Assembly: GCA_025929655.1 (NCBI GenBank) | Contig: JAICPV010000014.1 | Span: 1 to 14,165, forward strand | Direction of reading: 5' to 3' | Origin: Pyrinomonadaceae bacterium | GTDB taxonomy: Bacteria; Acidobacteriota; Blastocatellia; Pyrinomonadales; Pyrinomonadaceae | DNA: 14,165 bases | Shown: positions 1-5,681 of the stretch, in pieces | Position numbering within the stretch: the stretch's first letter is position 1 | Layout of the letters: the number at the start of each line of letters is the position of its first letter | Notes under the pieces: model-generated | The model's database searches: none | Told to the model about the DNA's origin: nothing | Seen by the model: only the letters and a program-made list of their open reading frames with translations | Program-made: the position numbers and the translations under genes

Positions 1-713
1 ACGGGTATAGCGAATGGTGGGACGAACAAAATGTTCCTGATCCGTCGACCAAAGAGCGTATCGCAAACGCTCTTGCGCGACATGCTGAGTTTCACAAGCG
101 GATCGCCGACGCGAAACAAAATGTTTCCGATGCCGAAGGCCGCGACGACAAACGTACCCTGGCCGACTCTCTGAAAGCACTCGGCAGCATCCTGCGTCGG
201 CCGCGTTTTCTGCGCGATGAGGCGAACTCAGTTTATGAACGCGCCGCAAACCTTTACAAAGAGATCGGTTTACCGCTCGAGGCCGCTTGGGTGCTCCGGC
301 ATATTGGCATCAACCACGAATATGCTGATCGGTTGGACGACGCGGAAAAATACTATGACGAATCGCTTGCCCTCTTTCGACGGTATGCCAGCGACGACGA
401 TAACAATTACGCAAACACGGTGCGTTACCCGGCGGTGATCAAGAACAGGCTTGGTAAACACGAAGAATCGAGGGCGCTGTGGGAGGAAGCCGTTAAACGC
501 TACGACCAAATGCAGGAACCTCTTGGCGTCGCTGAAGGGGCTGCATGGTTAACGATATTTGCGATCGAAAAGGGCGATCTGCGGCTCGCGGAGCACTGGA
601 TCGCTAAAGCCGTCGACGCGGCGTCGGGATCGGGGGATGCAGATACGCAGAAATTCGTTGACGAGGTGCGGGCACGGCTGGAAACCGCCCGCAAAGAAAC
701 TACGGTCTTTTGA
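1..713 (+). CDS. TPR-like helical repeat protein, C-terminal part (5' truncated by window)
   Basis: The reading frame is open from base 3 to the TGA at 711-713 with no stop, so the true start lies before the window. A GTG at 291 is only an internal codon. The visible 236 residues are almost entirely alpha-helical. Two or three degenerate tetratricopeptide-like pairs can be seen, for example YERAANLYKEIGLPLEAAWV, then LDDAEKYYDESLALFRRYA, KHEESRALWEEAVKRYDQM and KGDLRLAEHWIAKAVDAA. Such repeats make scaffolds for protein-protein contacts; no catalytic motif is visible. The tail ends in a short basic helix. No signal peptide can be judged because the N-terminus is missing. The next gene converges and stops only 9 bp away, with no terminator hairpin between them. 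I do not recognise a specific family beyond TPR-like. Confidence 0.8.
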   Translation, partial: GYSEWWDEQNVPDPSTKERIANALARHAEFHKRIADAKQNVSDAEGRDDKRTLADSLKALGSILRRPRFLRDEANSVYERAANLYKEIGLPLEAAWVLRHIGINHEYADRLDDAEKYYDESLALFRRYASDDDNNYANTVRYPAVIKNRLGKHEESRALWEEAVKRYDQMQEPLGVAEGAAWLTIFAIEKGDLRLAEHWIAKAVDAASGSGDADTQKFVDEVRARLETARKETTVF

Positions 714-722
714 ATAGAGGGC

Positions 723-1742
723 CTAGTTCAAACCGTCTGGATGTTCCAGAATATACTTTTGAAATCTCTTTGCTTCCGGATGTTCGGGAACCTTTTGCAG
801 GAACAGCCTGTATTCCCGCGATGCGTGTTTCTTGGCACCGGCCAGATCGTAGAGCTTTGCCATTAGAAGATGCCCGTCCGCCATTGCTACCGGTTCCAGC
901 CTGATCGCTTCGTTCAACGCTTCGACTCCCAAGGTTCCCTTTTTATCCATGATGTATGCCTCGCCGAGCAATCGGAAGGATCGCGCCGACGTAGGATCGG
1001 CCTTGGTCGCATCTGAAAGGGACCGGATCGCGAGATCGTATCGGCCTTGAAGCATACGGACGCGACCGAGCTGGATCATCGCGATCCCGAGATCAGGTTT
1101 CGCCTTGAGGGCGTTTTCATATGCATTCACGGCGGCGGTGTGGTCGTTCAGTTCGGTGTGGGCTAAACCGAGCTGCGTCCATGCGGGGAAATCTTCCGGG
1201 TCGGATGCTACGATCTGTTTGAGCAGGTGAACCGCTCTCTTATGATCGCGTTGGCGTAATAACGCATTCGCCTCTTCGAACAGTTTCATGTTCTCGGATT
1301 TTCGTGAGTACTGAAATTTCGCCGAAACAACCCCCGGCCGCGAAGCTGCGTTCTTTTTCGGCATTGAAATCTCGAAATCCTGCTGAAACTGTTTCATTGT
1401 CTTACTAGCGCGCACGGGCAGGCTTTGCCGCCCGACCTCGTTGTCTTCGACTTCGACGACCAACGCGCCGCCGCTTCCGTCGACTTCGCGAAAGCAAAAC
1501 TTGCCCGATCGATCCAGCGTGACCGTCGTCCTTGCTTGCTCACGCGAGATCAGCGTTACAGTCACCTTGGGCGGCCGGGCGTGGTCCTCGATCCCGTCGA
1601 TCACCACTCGCCCGTACACGGCAGGCGTGTCCAGCCAAAGGCTGCTCGCCACCTCGCTGCAGGCATCCGAGCTTTGTGAATGAGTTACGGATACCGAAAG
1701 AAAAACGGCAAAACATATGGCGACAACTTGAAAGTTGAACAT
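723..1742 (-). CDS. Exported beta-sandwich + TPR repeat protein
   Basis: This 339-aa protein starts at ATG 1742, with GGAG about 9 bases upstream. Residues 1-22 form a signal peptide (hydrophobic VVAICFAVFLSVSV, cleavage probably after HSQ), so it is exported to the periplasm or envelope. Residues about 41-128 look like a Cna-B/carboxypeptidase-regulatory-like beta-sandwich (AVYGRVVIDG, VTVTLISREQ, TVTLDRSGKFCFREV). Residues about 151-335 carry four to five TPRs, including ALLRQRDHKRAVHLLKQIVA, AWTQLGLAHTELNDHTAAVN and RMLQGRYDLAIRSLSDATKA. This architecture is common among secreted proteins of Acidobacteria, where it is usually unassigned. It has no active site and is probably a scaffold or binding protein. 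It converges with the TPR-like gene ending at 713, so the two are not co-transcribed. Export and TPR calls are firm; function is unknown. Confidence 0.85.
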   Translation of the reverse strand: MFNFQVVAICFAVFLSVSVTHSQSSDACSEVASSLWLDTPAVYGRVVIDGIEDHARPPKVTVTLISREQARTTVTLDRSGKFCFREVDGSGGALVVEVEDNEVGRQSLPVRASKTMKQFQQDFEISMPKKNAASRPGVVSAKFQYSRKSENMKLFEEANALLRQRDHKRAVHLLKQIVASDPEDFPAWTQLGLAHTELNDHTAAVNAYENALKAKPDLGIAMIQLGRVRMLQGRYDLAIRSLSDATKADPTSARSFRLLGEAYIMDKKGTLGVEALNEAIRLEPVAMADGHLLMAKLYDLAGAKKHASREYRLFLQKVPEHPEAKRFQKYILEHPDGLN

Positions 1743-1776
1743 GAAGGAAATCTCCTATCGGGAATATATTCGCGTC

Positions 1777-1805
1777 TATAATATACAGAAGTTTTAGGAA
1801 GTCGA
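1777..1805 (-). promoter_or_regulatory. Possible promoter in the divergent 1743-1887 spacer
   Basis: Read on the minus strand there is TCGACT (1800-1805), a 16-base spacer and TATTAT (1778-1783), about 36 bases upstream of the ATG at 1742. The same AT-rich core reads as a perfect TATAAT on the plus strand at 1777-1782, which could serve the VOC gene at 1888, but I see no good -35 for that direction. The call rests on hexamer matching only. Confidence 0.35.
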
Positions 1806-1887
1806 TGCTGTATTCGTATTGATCGAAATTTTTTGTTCTATTTGTACAAAGAGGGAGAGGTAAGTTCAATTTTTTGAATACTTAAGT

Positions 1888-2259
1888 ATGGATCGGAAGG
1901 TAATTCGAACTCGTCGCGTGCTCGCTGTTAAAGACCTCGCCGTCGAAGCGGGTTACTACAAAAATAATCTCGGCTTCGATCTGGATTTCACCGCGCCGGG
2001 CTGGGAGTTTCTTTCATTCGGCGATTTCAAGGTGATGCTCGGCGAGTGTGCCGACGAAATGACGGCCGAGGCGACGGGCAACCATTCGTGGTACGCGCAT
2101 GTGATCGTCGAAAATGTCGATGAGGTCTATTTAGAGCTTATCGATCGGGGCGCCACGATACTGTCAACGATCGAAAATAAGCCTTGGGGAATTCGCGAAT
2201 TCAGCGTCTTGACGCCCGATGGGCACAGGATCAGTTACGGCCAGGAGATCGATAGCTAG
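1888..2259 (+). CDS. VOC superfamily (glyoxalase/bleomycin-resistance fold) protein
   Basis: This 123-aa cytosolic protein has two beta-alpha-beta-beta-beta modules typical of the vicinal oxygen chelate superfamily: TRRVLAVKDL..YYKNNLGFDLDF at residues 8-34, and YAHVIVENVDEVYLELIDRG to LTPDGHRISYGQE at 69-120. The closing DGHRI-x-xGQ motif is characteristic. Metal-ligand positions look incomplete. H71 is present, but the usual final glutamate after DGHRI is S115 and the first-strand His/Glu is replaced by arginine. A non-metal binding protein, like bleomycin-resistance proteins, is therefore as likely as an enzyme. ATG 1888 is the only start, because an in-frame TAA lies at 1861-1863. There is no clear ribosome-binding site, and a GGGAGAGG lies too far upstream. 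The stop overlaps that of yebC. Substrate is unknown. Confidence 0.85.
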   Translation: MDRKVIRTRRVLAVKDLAVEAGYYKNNLGFDLDFTAPGWEFLSFGDFKVMLGECADEMTAEATGNHSWYAHVIVENVDEVYLELIDRGATILSTIENKPWGIREFSVLTPDGHRISYGQEIDS

Positions 2260-2996
2260 TCCATCTCGCTTTCATCTATATCGAAATTCGCGTAGACCTT
2301 TTGAACATCGTCGTTGTCGTCAAGGGCTTCGTAAAGTTTTAACATCTGTTTGGCGTCGGTGCCTTCGAGCTTGATGTAGTTTTGCGGGACCATCGAAATT
2401 TCGGCAGCTTGCGGCTGGATGCCGGCATTTTTGATGGCGTCGTTAACGGAATCGAAATTGTCGGGAGCCGTAAAGATCTCGAAGACATCGCCTTCGTCCT
2501 GCATGTCGTCGGCACCGGCCTCGATCGCGATCTCAAAAAGTTCGTCTTCGCTTTTGGCAGCTTTATCGACGACGATGTAGCCCTTCTTATCAAACATCCA
2601 ACCCACCGAACCCGACTCGCCCATGTTCCCGCCGTTCTTTGAAAAGATGTGGCGGATCTCGGCGACCGTCCGGTTGCGATTATCGGTCATCGCCTCGACC
2701 ATCACCGCGACGCCGTTCGGCCCGTAGCCTTCGTAGGTGACCTCGTCGTAATTGGCGCCTTCGCCCTCGCCCAAGCCGCGCTTTATCGCGCGATCGATCG
2801 TGTCGTTGGGCATGTTCTGCGCCTTGGCATCGGAAACCGCTTTACGAAGACGGGCATTCGAATCGACGTCGCCGCTGCCGCCCGTGCGCGTCGCGACCGT
2901 GATCTCCTTGATCATCTTCGTGAAGATCTTGCCGCGTTTTGCGTCTAACGCGCCCTTTTTGTGCTTGATCGTGTGCCACTTTGAGTGTCCTGACAT
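2256..2996 (-). CDS. yebC: YebC/PmpR (TACO1) family protein
   Basis: The 246-aa product matches the YebC/TACO1 family along its length: N-terminal MSGHSKWHTIKHKKG and DAKRGKIFTK (residues 1-27), central YEGYGPNGVAVMVEA and MTDNRNRTVAEIRH, GSVGWMFDKKG, and an acidic C-terminal domain ending in FDIDESEMD. Homologues have been described as transcriptional regulators (PmpR) and, for the mitochondrial TACO1 and some bacterial members, as translation activators or ribosome-associated factors that help with difficult peptide sequences. The frame continues 25 codons further upstream, but the invariant MSGHSKW marks ATG 2996 as the start, which gives the usual family length. Many bacteria have yebC beside ruvC; that is not the case here. 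The 3' end overlaps the converging VOC gene by 4 bases. Family call is very secure; the exact role in this organism is open. Confidence 0.96.
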   Translation of the reverse strand: MSGHSKWHTIKHKKGALDAKRGKIFTKMIKEITVATRTGGSGDVDSNARLRKAVSDAKAQNMPNDTIDRAIKRGLGEGEGANYDEVTYEGYGPNGVAVMVEAMTDNRNRTVAEIRHIFSKNGGNMGESGSVGWMFDKKGYIVVDKAAKSEDELFEIAIEAGADDMQDEGDVFEIFTAPDNFDSVNDAIKNAGIQPQAAEISMVPQNYIKLEGTDAKQMLKLYEALDDNDDVQKVYANFDIDESEMD

Positions 2997-3042
2997 GTGA
3001 TTAGTTTCGCTTTTCGGGTTCCGTGTTCCGAGTTGAAATGCG

Positions 3043-3079
3043 AATATACCACGCGAGATTTTGGCCCGCAAAATTGCGG
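3043..3079 (-). promoter_or_regulatory. Putative yebC promoter with overlapping palindrome
   Basis: On the minus strand TTGCGG (3066-3071), exactly 17 bases and TATATT (3043-3048) lie about 47 bases upstream of the yebC ATG. The -35 is part of a perfect dyad, CCGCAA-AA-TTGCGG (3066-3079), which could be a repressor site or chance. No experimental support is available. Confidence 0.5.
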
Positions 3080-3281
3080 TTATTTCGTCGATGGAAATCC
3101 CGGTGATACGAAGTCGTTTTGTTCGTGAAGCTGCGCCCGAAGTTATGTCGAAGTCCGACCTCGAAACGTCGAATTGTTTGTTTCCGAAAGGTTGATCAAA
3201 ACAATGGTCGTTCGCCCTTATTTCGTGCGGGCTTCTGCAAAAACTTTGCGGCCTTTGCGGGAAATTTGCTCTTAGTTTGCG
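3080..3281. other. Intergenic spacer between yebC promoter and yggT end
   Basis: About 200 bases with no credible ORF or RNA gene. The part next to yggT holds the CTTTGCG-type motif cluster listed separately. The rest shows no promoter, terminator or repeat that I can support. Confidence 0.6.
3244..3281 (+). repeat. Cluster of four CTTTGCG-like heptamers
   Basis: CTTTGCG occurs at 3244-3250 and 3253-3259, followed by degenerate ATTTGCT (3264-3270) and GTTTGCG (3275-3281), so starts are 9, 11 and 11 bases apart. It abuts the yggT stop codon. Similar CTTTGCG arrays occur between genes in several phyla; their role is unclear. Confidence 0.45.
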
Positions 3282-3872
3282 TTACCTGACAAAGACATTC
3301 AGAACGATAGATTGCAGAAGCCAGATGAGTATCAACACCAGCATCGCCGAAATATCGAACATGCCGATAGGCGGAATAAGCTTTTGCACCGGCAGCATGA
3401 TCGGATTCGTCACCTTCATCACAAATCCAAGAAACGTCTTCCGCGTAAACACGAACCATTGCGAAAGGAATCGGATAAAAATAAAGAGCACCAGAATGCT
3501 AAGTAATGCGTAAAGAACGATCCCGATAAACATCTTCGGGTTGCCCGTGATCACGCTCTCCGAAAGTTTGTCGATGATGTAAAACGTGTTCTGAATTATG
3601 CCGGAAGCAAAGTATGTAATTACTAATCCAATGAGTAGTGTGACCAAAGGCGCCAGCCGCGTGTCGACACGAAAAGTAGCAAGAAATCTTGAAGCGGGGT
3701 AAATCCACTTTTCAGTGAGCTTGCGGATCTTAAAACCGAATCGGCCGACAGCGCCAAACGGGTTGGGATCTGCGTAGTTGAAGATCAAACGCAGCACCAT
3801 GAACGCGAGGAACACAAGAAACGCGCTCCACAAAACCATCCAGACGATCGGGTAAACGGTTGCTACAAGCAT
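3282..3872 (-). CDS. yggT: YggT family integral membrane protein
   Basis: The 196-aa protein has four strongly hydrophobic segments (about residues 4-30, 74-99, 115-137 and 172-194). They are arranged as two YGGT domains. The second carries the signature PVQKLIPPIGMFDISAMLVL followed by a hydrophobic helix, and the first has the weaker counterpart IYPASRFLATFRVDTRLAP. The family is widespread and poorly defined. It often sits beside yggS and has been linked to osmotic tolerance and, in Gram-positives, to division-site genes. An in-frame TTG at 3887 would add five residues, but it lies inside the REP-like hairpin. ATG 3872 is the better start, though no Shine-Dalgarno is visible before either. 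It lies directly downstream of yggS, 51 bp from that stop, and is probably co-transcribed with it. Confidence 0.92.
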   Translation of the reverse strand: MLVATVYPIVWMVLWSAFLVFLAFMVLRLIFNYADPNPFGAVGRFGFKIRKLTEKWIYPASRFLATFRVDTRLAPLVTLLIGLVITYFASGIIQNTFYIIDKLSESVITGNPKMFIGIVLYALLSILVLFIFIRFLSQWFVFTRKTFLGFVMKVTNPIMLPVQKLIPPIGMFDISAMLVLILIWLLQSIVLNVFVR

Positions 3873-3878
3873 ATGTTT

Positions 3879-3939
3879 GGAGTACAAGCTTTAGCTTGCC
3901 TCTTCGTTGGCGGAGGAAGCAAGCTAAAGCTTGGACTCT
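3879..3939. repeat. REP-like long imperfect palindrome between yggS and yggT
   Basis: CAAGCTTTAGCTTGC (3885-3899) pairs perfectly over 15 bases with 3919-3933. After one mismatch the stem continues outwards for four pairs plus a G-U (3879-3883 with 3935-3939). Inwards, further pairs (3901-3905 with 3913-3917) close a loop of 7 bases. The arm at 3919-3939 encodes the last codons and the TAG stop (3924-3926) of yggS; the other end lies 7 bases from the yggT ATG. Length, symmetry and intergenic position resemble REP/BIME-type elements. Only one copy occurs in this window, so its repeated nature is inferred. No T-run follows, so it is not a standard terminator. Confidence 0.75.
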
Positions 3940-4610
3940 GAACGTTCTCCAAATATCGCAGTGCCGACGCGAACGATCGTCGCGCCTTCCTCTATAGCGA
4001 CTTCGAAATCATTGCTCATCCCCATTGAGAGCTGCCCACCGGGTATAGTTTCATCACGCAGTTTTCGCAACCGCTTAAAAAACGGCCGAGCAGACTCCGG
4101 ATCATCAAAATAGGGTGGCAATACCATCAGCCCTTTGAATTTCAAACGCCTGCAGGTTTTTAGATACCCGACCAATTCAGACAATTCGGATTCACTAATA
4201 CCCGACTTGGTTTCCTCGCCGGCCAGATCTACCTGAACGAGCACCGGCAATTCATCGCGGCCTTCATCAATACAAATACGCTCGAGCCGCTTAGCGAGTT
4301 CGATGGAATCGAGCGATTGGATAACATCGAAAAGCTGAACCGCCTTCCGTGACTTGTTCGATTGAAGATGCCCAATGAGATGCCATTCGATTCCTGGACG
4401 GCCGATGTCGACGATCTTCGATTCAGCTTCCTGCACCTTGTTTTCCCCAAAAACGGTAACGCCCAGGTCGATCGCCTCGCGCAAAACCGGCACGGGATGC
4501 GTTTTGCTCACCGCAACCAGCTTTACTTCGCTCGGGTCGCGCTTCGCACGTCCTGCAGCCGCAGCGATCCGCTCGCGAATAGATATGAGGTTTTGCTGCA
4601 ATAGCGACAT
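3924..4610 (-). CDS. yggS: PLP homeostasis protein, YggS/PLPBP family
   Basis: The 228-aa protein is a fold-type III, alanine-racemase-like TIM-barrel that binds pyridoxal phosphate without known catalysis and buffers cellular PLP and amino-acid pools. The Schiff-base lysine is K36 in LVAVSKTHP, the same position as in E. coli YggS. Other family blocks are FGENKVQEA (54-62), WHLIGHLQSNK (76-86), and SMGMSNDFEVAIEEGAT (195-211) leading to VRVGTAIFGER, which bind the phosphate and cofactor ring. The natural C-terminus seems to be FGER; the final SESKL is written by one arm of the REP-like palindrome. ATG 4610 is preceded by an extended -10 only 8 bases away, so the mRNA may be leaderless. It is probably in one operon with yggT downstream, a pairing seen in many bacteria. 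Confidence 0.96.
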   Translation of the reverse strand: MSLLQQNLISIRERIAAAAGRAKRDPSEVKLVAVSKTHPVPVLREAIDLGVTVFGENKVQEAESKIVDIGRPGIEWHLIGHLQSNKSRKAVQLFDVIQSLDSIELAKRLERICIDEGRDELPVLVQVDLAGEETKSGISESELSELVGYLKTCRRLKFKGLMVLPPYFDDPESARPFFKRLRKLRDETIPGGQLSMGMSNDFEVAIEEGATIVRVGTAIFGERSESKL

Positions 4611-4618
4611 TCATTTTG

Positions 4619-4627
4619 AATATAGCA
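4619..4627 (-). promoter_or_regulatory. Putative extended -10 promoter of yggS, leaderless
   Basis: On the minus strand TGCTATATT (4619-4627) is an extended -10 ending 8 bases before the ATG at 4610. A transcript would therefore begin at or next to the start codon, and no Shine-Dalgarno is present. No good -35 lies at the standard distance. Inferred from motif only. Confidence 0.45.
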
Positions 4628-4719
4628 GAACGTCAACTATCCACTGGAAACCGATCACGATCCGCTGAAAAGAAGGCATGGTTCTCTTCAGTCAGTGTTT
4701 GTTAGCGACAAGTGATTAT

Positions 4720-4748
4720 TTGAGTTTTCCGGGTTGAATTAGTATGCT
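4720..4748 (+). promoter_or_regulatory. Putative sigma70 promoter of tRNA-Leu
   Basis: TTGAGT (4720-4725), exactly 17 bases and TATGCT (4743-4748) place the transcription start near 4755, just ahead of the mature tRNA 5' end at 4761. Confidence 0.55.
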
Positions 4749-4760
4749 CGAAATTCGCTC

Positions 4761-4847
4761 GCGGACGTGGCGGAACTGGTAGACGCGCAGGTCTCAGAAG
4801 CCTGTTCCCGCAAGGGAGTGGAAGTTCGATTCTTCTCGTCCGCACCA
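4761..4847 (+). tRNA. tRNA-Leu (anticodon CAG)
   Basis: A class II tRNA of 87 bases including encoded CCA. The acceptor stem is GCGGACG with CGTCCGC. The D arm GCGGAACTGGTAGACGC is typical of leucine tRNAs. The anticodon loop CTCAGAA has CAG at 4795-4797, reading CUG. The long variable arm is TTCCC-GCAA-GGGAG, the T arm GGAAG-TTCGATT-CTTCT, and the discriminator A is followed by CCA. It has its own promoter upstream and an intrinsic terminator 14 bases downstream, so it is a monocistronic unit. Confidence 0.97.
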
Positions 4848-4861
4848 AAAAAATCGTGCCG

Positions 4862-4896
4862 GAGCCGGGAGTCGCAAGACGCCGGCTCTTTTTTTT
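4862..4896 (+). terminator. Intrinsic terminator of tRNA-Leu
   Basis: GAGCCGG (4862-4868) pairs with CCGGCTC (4882-4888). An inner GTC/GAC pair closes a GCAA (GNRA) tetraloop. Eight T residues follow (4889-4896). It lies between the tRNA and rsmG, and overlaps a spurious GTG-started extension of the rsmG frame. Confidence 0.9.
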
Positions 4897-4915
4897 CGGG
4901 GGAAACTGTACATCA

Positions 4916-5530
4916 ATGCGCGGGGAATTCGTAGAAGCTATTCGGACGCACCAGAAGTTCTTCGACATCGATCTTCCAGACGATGCCATTTCCGGTTTGA
5001 CCCGCTATTTCGAATTGGTCAGTAAGCACAATTCGATTCTTCATCTCGTCGCTCCTGTGACTCCGGCAGAGTTCGCGACACGACACATTCTGGAATCGCT
5101 GACACTTCTTGAATTTCTTTCCGCCAACGCAAGATTTGCCGACGTGGGTACGGGCGCCGGTCTGCCATCGATCCCGTGCCTCATCGCGAAGGGCGATCTA
5201 AAAGCCACGCTTATCGAATCGAAGGACAAAAAGGCCGCATTTCTACGAGTCGCCCTGACTGAACTCGGCTTGAGCGGCAAGGCAAAGATCATAAGTCGCC
5301 AGTTTGAGGAAACGGTTCCGGGCGACGCCGAGTTTATAACCTGCCGAGCGATAGACAAATTCACTGAGAAGCTCCCGCGTCTGATCAAATGGTCAAAGGG
5401 CCGGACCCTATTGCTTTTCGGGGGCCCTGCCTTGCGGGTCGAGATGGAAAACCTGGGCCTGCAGGTTCGCGAAAAGCTTATGCCGCTGTCCGAAAGGCGA
5501 TATTTGTTTGTTTCAGGAAAGAAAGAATAG
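4916..5530 (+). CDS. rsmG: 16S rRNA (guanine527-N7)-methyltransferase RsmG
   Basis: RsmG (GidB) uses S-adenosylmethionine to methylate N7 of G527 in the 530 loop of 16S rRNA; loss of the modification is known to give low-level streptomycin resistance. The 204-aa product has the Rossmann methyltransferase motif I FADVGTGAGLPSIP (74-87), motif II region LIESKDKKAAFL (99-110) with the family's ESxxKKxxFL pattern, and CRAID (143-147) in place of the usual sRA. The N-terminal region YFELVSKHNSILHLVAP (31-47) corresponds to the family's conserved YxxLLxxWNxxxNLT segment. The frame extends upstream to a GTG at 4856, but that stretch is the tRNA terminator, so ATG 4916 is chosen; a G-rich stretch (4898-4902) is only a weak ribosome-binding site. 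No parA/parB or mnmG neighbours, the common context, are present. Confidence 0.95.
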   Translation: MRGEFVEAIRTHQKFFDIDLPDDAISGLTRYFELVSKHNSILHLVAPVTPAEFATRHILESLTLLEFLSANARFADVGTGAGLPSIPCLIAKGDLKATLIESKDKKAAFLRVALTELGLSGKAKIISRQFEETVPGDAEFITCRAIDKFTEKLPRLIKWSKGRTLLLFGGPALRVEMENLGLQVREKLMPLSERRYLFVSGKKE

Positions 5531-5681
5531 CTTGTATTCCCAGCCGATTTATCTGTTATTATTATTGCGTCGCAGTTCTAGCTTTTTTAGCCTACCAGCC
5601 ACGCAGTTTTTCATCGAACGGTCCCATCGCCGCCTTTAAGGCATATGTTCGCGTATTATTGAACTGCTCGATCGTTGTACA

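Noticed and set aside
1540..1869. 109-codon minus-strand ORF over the 5' end of the TPR gene and spacer
   Set aside because: It is out of frame with the TPR protein, spans its promoter, and has no domain.
2997..3071. 25-codon N-terminal extension of yebC
   Set aside because: The family always starts at MSGHSKW, and the extension runs through the putative promoter.
3873..3887. TTG start giving yggT five more residues
   Set aside because: It lies in the REP-like stem; ATG 3872 is a better start codon and the family N-terminus fits.
4856..4915. GTG-started extension of rsmG
   Set aside because: The extra 20 codons are the intrinsic terminator of tRNA-Leu.
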